A stretch of 64,000 bases of DNA from Pseudisothecium myosuroides (taxonomy: Eukaryota > Streptophyta > Bryopsida > Hypnales > Lembophyllaceae), in assembly GCA_951799445.1 (NCBI GenBank), contig OX637291.1, positions 13,270,501 through 13,334,500 on the forward strand. Direction: 5' to 3'. Under the pieces are notes generated by a model that saw only the letters and a program-made list of their open reading frames with translations, made no database searches and was not told the DNA's origin. How positions within the stretch are numbered: the stretch's first letter is position 1; every line of letters starts with the position of its first letter. Below are positions 37,525 through 49,519 of this stretch, piece by piece. The translations under genes and the position numbers were made by a program.

Positions 37525-40500
37525 ATGAGGAAACGTTGGAGCTCTATAGGTGCCTGTGCGGTGGGGCTATATGGACTATACGTCCAAACCTTTGGAGCAG
37601 GGGGCGACCTTGTTAACCCCCTAGAACTAGAAGAGGTTGAGACCCTGGAAGAAGAAGAAGGAACCGATTTAGTCTCCATCACGGGAGATATCTCCGTAGA
37701 AGATGCATATCGTCTTGAGATCGACGGCACCCAGGATCCTCGCTATGATCCCATCTTCTACAAAGAAGAAATACTACCATCACTCCATTTTCGCAAGACT
37801 ACGGAGGGACTGCAGGTGGGAGCTGATCTTTCCACCTATCCCCCTGTGCCAAACAATTGGTATCATGGACCTAGCGATCCCGTCCATGTACAAGATTCTG
37901 ATTGGAAGGAGATTGACGTCTCCTATCCAGGAGAGGAACGCAAACTCATCAAGGTTGGAGCACACCTGGAGGGAGAAGACCTTGACAAATATCGGTCTTT
38001 AATGTTGGAGTACCGCGACGTATTTGCCTGGTCCTATCTGGACCTAAAAGGAGTGCCCACCCATATCGCATTACACACCATTCCGGTCAAGCCGGAGGTG
38101 GTGCCTATCCGACAACGCCAGCGGAGGATGAATCCAAACTTACAGTTAATCGTTAAAGCGGAGATAGAACGTCTGCTCCAAGCTGGATTTATACGGCCCA
38201 TAGAGATCACCGACTGGGTCTCCCCTATGGTTCTAGTAAAGAAGAAAAATGGCAAGCTCCGAGTATGTGTGGACTATCGCTAGCTGAACAAGAACACCCA
38301 AAAAGATCATTTCCCTCTCCCATTCATCAACACCATCGTAGATGAAGTGGCTGGAAACGAATTGTTCACCTTCATGGACGGGTATTCGGGATACAATCAA
38401 ATCTCGATAGCTGAGGAGGACTGGTCAAAAACCGCATTTATCACCCCTTGGGGCACTTTTATCTATGTGGTAATGCCTTTTGGACTCTGCAACGCACCCT
38501 CGGCTTTCCAGCGAGTGATGACATTTGCCTTCTCAGACTTATTACACAAGTCAATGACTGTGTACATCGACGATTTCAGTACTCAGTCCACGGCAAAGGA
38601 ACATCTTCCCTTGGTTAAGGAATGCCTCATCCGGTGTAGGAAAACCGGAATCGCCCTAAACCCGGACAAGTTATACCTCGGAGTCAAAAGAGGCACGTTA
38701 CTCGGGTACGTGGTGTCTTAGGAAGGGAAAAAAGCGGATCCGGAAAAGGTGGAGGTAATCGCCAATCTACCAGCTCCTACGGATGTTAAGGGCGTTCAAA
38801 GGACCCTTGGTCACGCTGGATATTATCGGGAGCTCATCAAAGACTTTGCTACACATGCGCAACCATTGACTAACTTGATCAAGAAAGCGGTCAAGTTCGA
38901 ATGGACACCCCTTTGTCAGCAAGGGTTGGACGAACTGAAGAAACGACTCACGAACGCTCCAGACTTGCGACCCCCAGATTGGAACCTACCCTTCCGTATC
39001 TACTGCGATGCTTCGGCCTTAGCAGTAGGCTCCACCCTTTGCCAATTTGCCGAGGATACAAAACACGAGCATCCCATTGCCTTTGCTAGTCGGTAGTTAA
39101 CGCTGGCTGAGCGCAATTATTCCACGACGGAGCGGGAATGCCTCGCCATGATATTCTCGATAAAGAAATTTTGACATTATCTCCTTGTGAACTCGGTAAT
39201 ATTCTATGTCGATCACATGGCCATCAAGTATATAGTAAACAAGGCGGATCTCAGCGGCAGGCTCGCTCGATGGGTCTTGCTATTGGCAGAGTTCGACTAT
39301 ACCGTGGAATACAAGCCAGGAAAGAAACATGAACGAGCTGACCACCTGTCTCGCATCCACACCAACGTCGAGTCAGAAGAACTTAGTGATGTCTTCCCCG
39401 ACGACCGACTCTTCCATGTACGCGCTGTACCCACCTGGTATGAACACATCGCGCACTTCCTCACCACCCAGCAATACCCCGAGGGAATGGAAAAAAATGA
39501 GCGCCGGAAGATTCGTGTCAACAGCACCCATTTCGCTCTCATTGGACACCGGTTGTATCGACGAGGCGTTGATGGGATGCTTCGGAGGTGTGTTTCCTAC
39601 GACAAAGTCCCCTCCATTCTAGAGGCATGTCATGACAGTGCCTGCGGTGGTCATTTCTCGGGGTGCGTAACCGCCCAAAAGATAATGCGAGCGGGATATT
39701 TTTGGCCCACATTATTTACCGATGCGGAGGCCCACGTCCGAGGATGCGATGCCTGCCAACGCTACGCCCGCAACGATACTCGGCTAGGCCTACCTCTACG
39801 ACCTTCATTGCCCCTCGCCCCCCTAGAACAATGGGGCATTGACTTTATGGGGCCATTCGCCCCCATGTCCACACAACGAAACCAATACATCATCGTAGCT
39901 ACCGAATACTTGACTAAGTGGGCGGAGGCAAAGGCAGTAAAGAAGGCCGACGGGAAGCAAGCAACCATCTTCCTTTATGAAAACATCATCTCCCGGTTTG
40001 GCTGCCCAAAGATCCTGATCAGCGATCGCGGGTCCCACTTCCTCAACGAGACAATCGAGCTCATGACTAACATGTTTCGCATCAACCATCGGAAAACCAC
40101 ACCTTATCATCCTCAGACCAACGGAAACACAGAACGAGTGAACCAGACACTCGCAAGGATTCTCCGAAAGACGGTGGAGAATAGCAAAAGAGACTGGGAC
40201 ATCAAGCTCATCCCAGCCTTGTGGGCATACCGTACGGCATACAAGGTAACCACTAAGACCACTCCCTTCTCCTTGATGTATGGAGTCGAGGCAATCTTGC
40301 CTATTGAGTTCGAAGTGCAGTCACTACGCATAGCCATCGACGAACGACTGGACGATAGCCAGTCCATGAGGGACTGGTTGGAGCAATTGGAGGCCTTAGG
40401 GGAGGCAAGACGACTCTCCTCCCAGCACATAGAAGTCATCCAACGGCGGAGGAAGGTCGCTTTTGACAAAAAAGCGAAGGTACGTACCTTCACCGCCGGA

Positions 40501-40683
40501 ATGTGGGTCCTGCTCTAGGATCCAAGGAAGTTGGAATTTCCAGGGAAATTCGATGCCTTATGGACCGGGCCATATATTATACACGAGACTTTTTCTAACA
40601 ACACTCTCCAGCTAAAGAATCTGGATACCTCACTGTTTCCAACCAAGACTAATGCATCCCGATGCAAAGAATATAGGGTCTAG
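37525..40683 (+). pseudogene. Gypsy pol: reverse transcriptase, RNase H, integrase
   Basis: One frame throughout, with five in-frame stops: TAG 38281, TAG 38719, TAG 39094, TGA 39172 and TAG 40516; the natural end is TAG 40681. Reverse transcriptase shows KKKNGKLRVCVDYR, MPFGLCNAPSAFQR and the active-site YIDD. RNase H shows FRIYCDASALAVG, the ERECLAMIFSIKKF region and KHERADHLSRI. Integrase has the HHCC zinc region (HDSACGGHFSG, CDACQR) and D, D, E residues in WGIDFMGP, ISDRGSHF and TERVNQTL. The C-terminus ends near LWTGPYIIHE without a chromodomain. The stops sit at spots where gypsy proteins usually have Gln or Trp. It is non-functional as it stands unless stops are read through. Confidence 0.92.
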
Positions 40684-42330
40684 GCTTGTTGGTTTCTGGG
40701 CGCCTAAACCGTGATTGGTTACGATTATTAATAATATAAGGTTAGCCTTATATTATAGATGATTGTGTAAAAGGCCTATTTAGCCCTCCAAACAAAAAAA
40801 TTTAATAGCTAACATCTTATTAGTCACGACGGATAGTAAGAAAGCTAGAAAAAACCCCAAAAAATACCAAAAAAATGAAAGCTTGAAAAATCTTTGAAAA
40901 TCCTAAAAAAATTGAAGGTTCTAAAAGTTCACTATTGCATGATCTCCCAAATCCCTATGGGATTTTAGAATTAGGAAAAACACAGAGAGGTGGTTGTTAT
41001 TTCGGGGCCAAGTCAAGATTTTAACAGTCTCCACTTTCTGGCACAGAGTGGTGGTTGTTATTTCGGGACTAATCCATCTATCCCTTGGGAAGAATCAAGA
41101 ATATTAAGATTCTTGAGGATGGTTCACATCTAACGTAAAAGTAAAAGCCACGGGGCCAAAAGCCGCAAGGCCAACCAACTTTGTTGACCGTTGTAGCTTG
41201 CCTAACTCTCAGTAGGACAGGAAACGTCGAGTGTGTTGGGAATTGCTCACACTTGAGCCCAACACATGAGTGTGTTGGCAACTGCCCAGACCTGAGCCCA
41301 ACACATCACCAACCTGTCAGAGTTAGCGTCATGTGGAAGACAGATGACCTTTCACTTAGATTAGGTACTTGTCAGACCGTCATAATAGAAGCCACATAGT
41401 CGGATGAAAGGGCGGCTGAAAGTTGACACTCGTACCTTGCTAGACCGTCGAACCTGCTGATATGCTAACGAGGCGGCTAGTTTAAGAAGGGGCATTGGCG
41501 CTCGTCCCTTGCTAGACCGTCGAACCTGCCGATGTGCTAACGAGGCGGCTAGTTTAAGAAGGGGCATTGGCGCTCGTCCCTTGCTAGACCGTCGAACCTG
41601 CCGATGTGCTAACGAGGCGGCTAGTTTAAGAAGGGGCATTGGCGTTCGTCCCTTGCTAGACCGTCGAACCTGCTGATATGCTAACGAGGCGGCTAGTTTA
41701 AGAAGGGGCATTAGATACTAGACCGTTGTAATAATGCAGAAGGCTTAAAAAATGGCTAGTTTAGGACTGACACCTTACATCATGTCCCCCACGTTAGGAT
41801 ATAAGAATGGGGGGGGCAGCCCTCGTACTTTTAAGCTACTGGCAGCGTCATGTGCAGTTACCGCTCAAGTAACACATGGACCATGGATGGTTCAACCCGC
41901 CAACAGTCTTACCAGTCGCGCTTCAGATCAAAATTCTCTGTGTTGAGAAACGCAGCTTCTCCCACTTCCTCATCTCTCACTTTGGTTTTAATTTCTTCCT
42001 TCGTGTGCTTCAACATCCTTGGCCTGTGCAGATTCCCGTTGTTAACTATGGAGAGATCTGGGAAAGCATCATCTACGTCCTAGTCTAGCATTCTCTTGAA
42101 CAGCGGAGTGATTTCACAGTCTTCGGGCGCCTGCGCCCTTCTATCTCCCCCCTGCCTTGTCTTCGTTATCTTCTCCTTGCTTGATCTCTACCTGTTTTCC
42201 TCGTTTACCATTGTTCCTCGCTGTTCAGTCTCTTCAAGACTTCTTCTTTTTCAAAATCTGCTCTGGCAGATAGATACATCAAACCCTCACCTTGCAGGTC
42301 CAAACCAACTCCATTTGGGGAGGACAAGGG
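40684..42330 (+). other. Non-coding gypsy region with tandem repeats
   Basis: No gene. It holds a GTGGTTGTTATTTCGGG duplication (about 40980-41075), a paired AGCCCAACACATGAG-type repeat (41220-41300) and a 72-bp tandem array at 41437-41712. Confidence 0.6.
41437..41712. repeat. 72-bp tandem repeat, four units
   Basis: TTGCTAGACCGTCGAACCTG begins units at 41437, 41509, 41581 and 41653, an exact 72-bp period; the last unit is incomplete. The period is a multiple of three, so long frames appear on both strands, but no gene is inferred. Confidence 0.95.
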
Positions 42331-42473
42331 GGATAGGATAGTGTAGATGTCATGTCGGTCACAGACAACGGGTCCCCGGGGACCTCACCCGCGGCTCCGC
42401 CATCCTCGCCCTCTTCTGCATCTTCACCTGCCACCCCCACGGGCGCCAGGTCGTCGTCACTGACCCAACCTCG

Positions 42474-42983
42474 GTGGACGAGGTGGCGAGAGGCGTCCTC
42501 ATATTACCAACCACGTTATCTACATCAACAGACGAACCATCCACACCGACTGAGGAGCTTCCACTCCAACTTCCGGAAGAATTCGCATTCGATCCAACAG
42601 CTAACCCTGTTGGAGACGGACTTGCAATTCCGGGCAGGTTGCCTAACTCACGACGGCGACTACGTGACGAGGAGGAGCAACCGGGTCGCGAGATTCCACT
42701 GGCAAGAAACCCTCTAGCCAGGGACATTAGGCAACCTAGGCCAGACGGGATCCGCTCACTTATGATTCTCGTGGAGGATCACGACATCTTGTTGGGCCAC
42801 CACCTTATGGTGACGGCCAAATTTTCAAGTGAGCGCCCCGCCATCAGCATCACAAGAAACTCCGTGGCCGGCGGCCACTTGCTGGCAGTCCGCGGACCGG
42901 AGCTCCAGCCTATCAGTCAAGGCCAGTATCCTCGCTACATCTTTGAGGTCTTGGACCAACTGCGCGTGTTCTTTGGAATATGA
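42474..42983 (+). CDS. Unrecognised ORF between pol and the 3' LTR
   Basis: 169 residues with a Pro/Thr/Glu-rich N-terminal half, an Arg-rich stretch (SRRRLRDEEE) and an ordinary C-terminal part (GIRSLMILVEDHDILLGHH, YPRYIFEVLDQLRVFF). The frame is open upstream to 42351, and an overlapping frame from ATG 42352 is also open for 121 codons, so the true start or a frameshift cannot be settled. No env-like signal peptide or membrane segment is seen. Confidence 0.4.
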   Translation: MDEVARGVLILPTTLSTSTDEPSTPTEELPLQLPEEFAFDPTANPVGDGLAIPGRLPNSRRRLRDEEEQPGREIPLARNPLARDIRQPRPDGIRSLMILVEDHDILLGHHLMVTAKFSSERPAISITRNSVAGGHLLAVRGPELQPISQGQYPRYIFEVLDQLRVFFGI

Positions 42984-43967
42984 GCTGGTCCAGCCTCTTT
43001 GTACATAGCGTTAATTCTGGGCAAGATATAAACCCTACCGCCCTTGTATATACTTATTCAAAAAAAAAAAAAAAAAAAAATCCGTGCCACTGGGCAACAA
43101 GGGAGGGACTGGTCCGGCACCGGCACCGGCTTATATACCATCAAAGCAAGCCGACGGATGTCTTCCGCCGCGGCAGCCGGCAGCCTGTAGACCGCAGCCT
43201 CATCGCGATAAAGATACCTCAATTTTCCCTTGGCGACGCAAGTTCGAACCTCGAGCCAGGCACCGGGGCGCCCCCTATCTGAGCTAGTGACAAGATGGCA
43301 AGAAATGCTGCGGCCTCCACGACGGAAGATACTTTTCCAAGTGAAGCTCCCGAGCATTGAGGTCTCAGACCACTTGCTTTTTCCATTTATGCTTTTCCTT
43401 TTTCTTTTTCTTTTTTTCTTTTATTTCATCTCATTAGTCCAAACTCACTCCGTTGAGGGAGGAAGGCGGGTTTGAAATATTTTTTATCTATAGTGTCCCG
43501 ATTTGCTGTATCAAAGGAGGACAGGGGTTTCTCTCTCTACTGCTATCTCCTCCTTAGATCCAAAATCACTCCGTTGAGGGCGGATGGCGGGTTTTTTATA
43601 TTTTTTATCTATAGATCCAAGTCGACTCCGTTCGAGGCGGATGGGGAAACAACAAGAAAATTAAAAACTAGAATAAATAGAAAATGAACAAAAATATGAG
43701 TGATAAGACTACGGGGGTCAAACTTCCTTTGACCACCCCTAGCCTTTCCACTTGGAAGGTGGACTACTCCCTCTGCTCTCTTCTCCCCTGTCAGTTAATC
43801 CATCAAGAGTCTCTTGATAGGAATAACATCCTTTTAGATAGAGTCACATCTTGGTTTCTAGTCTGACATTAGGTTTAATCTCGAAATTGACCGTGTACCC
43901 AAATAGTTGTAGCAAGAGATGCTGGGTCCTCATGATTTTGCAAATCATACCGCAGATGGCCGCCATA
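42984..43967 (+). other. Region before the gypsy 3' LTR
   Basis: A run of about 21 A at 43060-43080 and three imperfect copies of CACTCCGTTGAGGG(C/A)GGA-type text (about 43440-43640) lie here. No convincing polypurine tract abuts the LTR at 43968. Confidence 0.5.
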
Positions 43968-46900
43968 TGTGAGCTCCCAATTTGTCACTCGGGACTCGTA
44001 GAATTATTTTTTTGGAAATTTGCAATTTAAAGTTGATAAAAGTATAGAAAAACCCATAAAAAGAGTGTAGAACCGAAATAGGGTTGTGTCATACCCATTA
44101 TAGTATTTGGTCTAGATTTGTGTTTTTTACTTAGAATCCCCCAAACCTTGCCTAAAATAGTATAGAAATAACAAAAAGGTTAGATTTGGAGGATTCGAGT
44201 CACACAGCCCCAAAAGGGCTAAATCCCACCATGAATGTGGCGATTCATGACTAGGTCGGTCCGAGGGATCCACAGCGAGGCCACTAGGTCGGGTCCTAGA
44301 GTTAGATTTAGAATTCCCCATTAGATCGACGAATTCCCAAAATCCCGATTGTTAGCATGCAGGAGCCACTCACGCAAGACCGGGCCCGTGGAGGAATCTA
44401 CAGCCTAAGGATGGTGTTCTAGGATGAATCCCATGCCAGGAGTCCAGCGGCGAAATCGGTTCGCCAAGATTCCTCCACCTGTAGAAGATTCCCGCACCGT
44501 CGCTAATTCAAGGAGATGTCCAGTTTAAATCTCCATTGACCAATCGTGCTAGGTACGGAAACACACCCGCACGTCTTTCATGCGACTCCCTGAGAGGTCA
44601 CGTGAAAAATCCCGGCATCTTCCGACTTGCAGAAGAACCTTTTTCCGGGTGGTCAACCCTCCTAACCTCCAACGGGAATTTCATGGAAATTACCCAGGTT
44701 ACAATAAAATCTCACTAAAAATTAGACTAGCTTGTTTTATGTTAATAATGCGCTCCGTGAAGTTTCACGACATTCCGATAGCGGCAAGTACCCGAACCGG
44801 CGAGATTCCTCGGGAATTAACTACGTGGCGGGGTCCCCGCCACGTTGACCGGCATTTCGGGACCATACGATGGCGAAACGAAGTCAACCAAAAGTCCTTC
44901 CCGACTCTCTCGCACCTACCGGAGACCTTAGGCTATTCACATTTCTCAAAATAGGAGACCCCCAAGATCTAAGATTTTACCACGATTTGGTTTTTAAAAC
45001 TAAATTAGCCTACGATGGGTTTTTGGCCTCGGTACGGGGGGCAGAGGGATCTAGGACTAAACACGGCGTTCTGGATCCAACGGCGCAATCCGTTCGGCGA
45101 TTGGAGCTAATCTCCAAAAGTTAGGATGTTGGTCCAGCATAGATGGTAGAAGTAGAAATTTAGGATGTAGGATGAAAATCTTTGAGGATGAGGATGAAAA
45201 TCCCCGTTGATAAGGTTACCTTAGAGCTTTAGAGAGAGGGGTGAGCCCTTGGGAAACCTATATAAGGGCCCCATTTCTCTCTCTAAAACACCCCCTCACT
45301 TTTGTTTGGGTCCGTGGGTCCAATTTGCTTTGGATATTTTGGCGTTTGAAGCCAAAAACCTCTACGGTGTTTTTGGAGCACTTTTTGCTCCGTTGTTGCT
45401 AGATTTCAAGCTTTGAAGGTCCTTAGGGGGTCCTTCTATCTTGCCTTGTGTACTTCTCGTGCGTTTGTTATACCTTTGTTACGAGTTAAGAGTCCTCGTT
45501 TTTCTCTTGTAGTTCCTTTGTGATCTAACTTGTGAGTTTAGGAGTCTTTTGGTGTCTTGTCCTAATCCTAAAGTCACCCCCCACCGTACCTTGGCGATGC
45601 CGCTTTGGGGGGCCTTTAGCTTGTGAAGTTGTGTGTCTTTACGTGTCCTAACTGTGTTATTTTCCTCACTTGTGTATTCTCATCCTCTTCTAATCTTCCC
45701 TTTGTTGCGTGGACCCCCCCTCGGGACGGCGAAGTTTTGGCTTTGTCACGTGTGTTCCTTAACTTTGTCTTTTCTACCTTCTTCTAATATTCCCCTTGTT
45801 GCGTAGACCCCCCCTCGGGACGGCGAAGCTTTGGCTTCGTCACGTGTGTTCCTTACGTTGTCTTTTCTACCTTCTTCTAATACTCCCCTTGTTGCGTGGA
45901 TCCCCCCTCGGGACGGCGAAGCTTTGGCTTTGTCACGTGTGTTCCTTAACTTTGTCTTTTCTACCTTTTTCTAATATTCCCCTTGTTGTGTGAAACCCCC
46001 CCACGGCGGCGAAGCTTTGAACTAGTGACCACGTCAAGTCCTATAGTGTGTGTTAAAATAGGCTTAGACGGCGGAGCTTTGAACCCGTGGAGTGTTACAA
46101 GTCCTAAAGTTGGTGTTAAAACCAATTTTACGGCGGAGCCTTGAACCTCCATAGCCTTAGATTCCAAAGTCTAGTTTCCAAGACCTTCTTGGAAAAGTCC
46201 AGAGTTTAGCTTCCAAGATTGGTCACGAGTTTCTAGGAAGAGAGTGACCATCCCGTAGCACTTAGCTTAGGTGACCGTTCTAAAAATTTGGGGCCTAACT
46301 CCCCGGACGGCGAAGCTTCGACCCTAGCCCTAACCCCTTACAAAAATTCATTTTAAGTTTGTATTAGTGGGTTCCCCTAAGGGAACCCGGTTGTGTGGAT
46401 TTTTGGGAAGGCAACTAGTAACCCGGACCAGCATACAGCCATCATACCGGACCAGCATACCGGCCAGCATACAGCCAGCACACCGGACCAGCGTACCGGC
46501 CAGCATACCGGACCAGCAGCGAGCCATACAACCAGCATGCAGCATCGGGCAGTCAGCTTGACTGAACTAACATCAGCATCGGGCTAAGTCAGCTTGACTG
46601 AACTAAACATCAGCATCGAGCTAATCAACTTGGCTGGACTAAGATACTAATTTCTGGATTTCCAGAACTAAACGGGACGATGCCTTGCGGGGCCCCAACC
46701 ACCCTTTTTTATTTATTTTTTGATCTTTTAAAGTCTGAGATTTTGGAATCCAGTTGGGGAGAGGAAAAAACTCAACTTGGAACTTCAAAAACACAATAGA
46801 AAGGGGGGGGAAGAAATAGAAGCTGCCACTCCACACGCCACCTGCACAAAAACATCCGATCCCACTTGCATCACCACTCACACCTACACACAATGGAAGG

Positions 46901-48893
46901 AAATTAGGGAGGAGGATGTGTTATAGGAGTGGAAAGGAGAGAGACGATAAATAGTGCCTAGCTAGGAGATTAGGTAGGAAATCTAGAAGAACTCCTTGCA
47001 ACCGTTGGGAGGAGGATTAGGATGACACAAAGCAAAGTTGCGTAAGAGGGTAGGAGGCTCATTAAAACTTCACGAAGTTTGAGACTAGAAGCGTAAGACC
47101 ACCATCACCACGGTTGGTGGAATAGTTCAAGAGTAGAAGGAAGAGGAGGAGAGAAAGAAAAGGAGAAGGAAATGGGGGGAAAGGGTTAGAACATCATACG
47201 TGTAACGTTTTCTTTTCTACAAATTAAGCCGTGGGCCTTGAAAAAAATAAAATAAATAAAAACCGTAACACAAAAACAAAAGAAGACAATCGCAAGTGGC
47301 TACCATGGAGCACGAGGACGCGCATGTGGACGGGGATGACGTCATTTCCGACACTAGCAGTAACGAGGTGGGTCATTAAACTAATCCTAGTCGTTTCTCC
47401 CTAATTAGCATTTGTTTTCCTAATCAGCCCTTAGAACGTGATTAGCATCCGAGATTAGTGTAAATTAGAAGTTTAGATTCAAAAGTTGATAGATTAGGAA
47501 TAGAGGTTTCCGAAAACATCTTATAATTAAGATTTGACCGTAAACTGACCGCGCTAGGCTAAGTTAAGCGGTAGGGGGTAGAACGGAGGAATTTTAATTA
47601 AAATTGAACCACAAGAAACAATGGACGGAAATTAGGATTAGATTAGAGGGAGAATTTAGGATAAAAATTAAAGATCAATTAACAATTAAAAACCTAGAGT
47701 TAAATTAAGATTTTAATTAGGGGAGTTAAAATTCAAAAGTCAAAATTTGGAGTTAACTTTAGGAAGTAAAAAGTAGAATAGGAAATAGAGGTCAAAAGTA
47801 GAATCCACTTAGGAAGTAGATTGTTGAGTTAAAAATAGAGTTAAAATTAGAAGTCAAAACCCTAGAGTTAAAAGTTGGAATTAAATTTAGGAGGATAACA
47901 TTTAGAGCTAATCTAGGATTAAAACGATAGGATTAAAATTGGAAGTAGAAGTCAAAAGTCAAAAGTCAAAAGTTTAGATTAAATTAAAAGGTTAAATTTT
48001 AGTCAATTGGGGAGTAAAAAGTGGGAGTGAAAAGCTAAAAGTAGAAGTTAAAAGTTAGAAGTAGAAGTAAAATTTTAGAGTTAGTTGGAAGTAGAAACAT
48101 CTAGAGTCAAAGTGAAAACGTAGAGTCAAACCTAGAGGTTAAAATTGGGGATTAATTTTAGAAGTAAAAATTTAGAGTTAAAAGTCAAAAACCTAGAGTT
48201 AAGTTAGGAGTAAAAATCTACAGTGAAAAGTGAAAATTTAGAGTTAACTTTAAAGGGTAAATCCTAGAGTAGTTTAGAAATAAGAACATAGAAATAGAGG
48301 TGAGACTTAGAATTACCTTAGAAGGTTAAAACTTGGAAGTTAGGAGTTGAAGTTGATTTAGAAGTAAAAACCTAGAGTTAAAAGTCAAAACCGTAGAGTT
48401 AAATTTAGAAGGGTAAATTTAGAATAGAATAGAGAGTAAAAATCTAGAGTTTCATTTAGAGGTTGAAGATTAGAGTAAGAGTTAAACTTTAGAGTTAGTC
48501 TTTAGAAGTAGAACTTCTAGATAGAGTCTTAAAACCCCACGATAGTCTTAGAGGTTCATGGAAGGAACATAGAGGTTCCCCTTTTTACGTAGTTAGAGAA
48601 GTTAGAAATGATGCCAACTACCCAGTCTACCCTCGACATAGGATAGATAGTTAGGGAGTTAGAATTTCACCATTACCCCTGAGCATTGCAGTTACCTTGT
48701 GGGTTACTACATGCATTCTAATTATTCGCTACCATCCACGACACTTAGGAAACGTTAGCAAAAAAGATCCATTGCTTGGAAGGCACAGTGGACCGTGCTC
48801 ACATCACCCCCATATATTAAAAAATGTGGATAAAGGCATAGAACCTGGTCGGTGTTCGCTCTATTACCAAGGGTGGATAATCTTGTGCCCACA
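43968..48893 (+). repeat. Gypsy 3' LTR
   Basis: 4,926 bp, TGTGAGCTCCC..TGTGCCCACA. It is longer than the 5' LTR by 96 bp, nearly all explained by one more 94-bp unit (units at 45705, 45799, 45892, degenerate unit at 45986). TATA box at 45259. Confidence 0.96.
45705..45985 (+). repeat. 94-bp tandem repeat in the 3' LTR, three units
   Basis: Units begin at 45705, 45799 and 45892, a period of 93-94 bp. The 5' LTR has two. Confidence 0.9.
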
Positions 48894-48898
48894 CTGAG
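48894..48898. repeat. Gypsy target site duplication, right copy
   Basis: CTGAG, identical to 28085-28089. Confidence 0.95.
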
Positions 48899-49332
48899 CT
48901 ACGGACATCACACATCGCTCGCAAACGCTCCCAAATGAGTTGTGGATCAGTAAGGTGGATAACACTTAAGATTATAGAATCTCTTACCAGGGCAATAATT
49001 ATCCGCCCTGCTAAAAAACGAAGCTCGTTTTCCTTCTTATTGTTGATGACAGGTACAATGACTTCAGGTTCAACGACTCCAGCTGGGTTGGTGTCCGCTG
49101 GTACGGGTGGAATAGTAACCGTTGGTAATGTGGCCGTGTTGTCTGCTCCAGACGTAGCTGTGCCGCTGAAGAGACTTGACGAAATGCTGCCACCTGATCG
49201 ATCGCCAGGTTCGACAAAAGGCCACAACCCTTCTTGCATAAGGATCATCTTTACTTTGTAAGACCAAATAACGTAATTTGCTGGTCCTGCTAATTTCATT
49301 GTTTCTGGTACATCTCTCACGCTCGGATCCAT
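48899..49332 (-). pseudogene. Copia gag, N-terminal part
   Basis: From ATG 49332 on the minus strand: KLAGPANYVIWSYKVKMIL and MQEGLWPFVE are the start of the copia Gag (UBN2/DUF4219 type), which builds the particle. The text is cut at the CTGAG target by the gypsy LTR and goes on in frame at 28089. A Thr/Pro/Val-rich insert interrupts the domain. Confidence 0.9.
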
Positions 49333-49507
49333 GACTATGACGGTATCTATCGAGTGTGGTGACTACCTGCAGGGAGGCGCCGCCAAAGCAACGGCTTATA
49401 AACAGAAAATTCAAAACTAAGGTCTACGTACTCTCACAGCGTGCTACGACACTAAGGTACGAACCTAACTCTGAGGCACTATGGCTCTCTGAGGATCTAC
49501 TAACAAT

Positions 49508-49519
49508 GCTCTGATACCA
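49508..49519 (-). other. Copia primer binding site, initiator tRNA-Met type
   Basis: On the minus strand TGGTATCAGAGC directly follows the 5' LTR: the standard copia primer site. Confidence 0.93.

Larger units (their letters stand above)
28090..48893 (+). mobile_element. Giant Ty3/gypsy retrotransposon (Tat/Athila/Ogre-like layout)
   Basis: 20,804 bp with LTRs at 28090-32919 and 43968-48893, both TG..CA, and a perfect 5-bp target duplication. The internal region is 11 kb: primer site, a long upstream ORF, decayed gag-like text, then reverse transcriptase, RNase H and integrase in gypsy order, with more ORFs and repeats before the 3' LTR. Great length, very long LTRs, an extra ORF upstream of pol and no chromodomain recall the Ogre/Tat group. 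The pol has many stops, so the copy cannot move by itself. Confidence 0.93.

Noticed and set aside
41361..41711. 116-codon minus-strand frame with 24-residue repeats
   Set aside because: Explained by the 72-bp tandem repeat; the opposite strand is equally open.
43060..43080. Run of 21 A as the tail of a retroposon
   Set aside because: No flanking direct repeat could be found, so it is kept only as a homopolymer.
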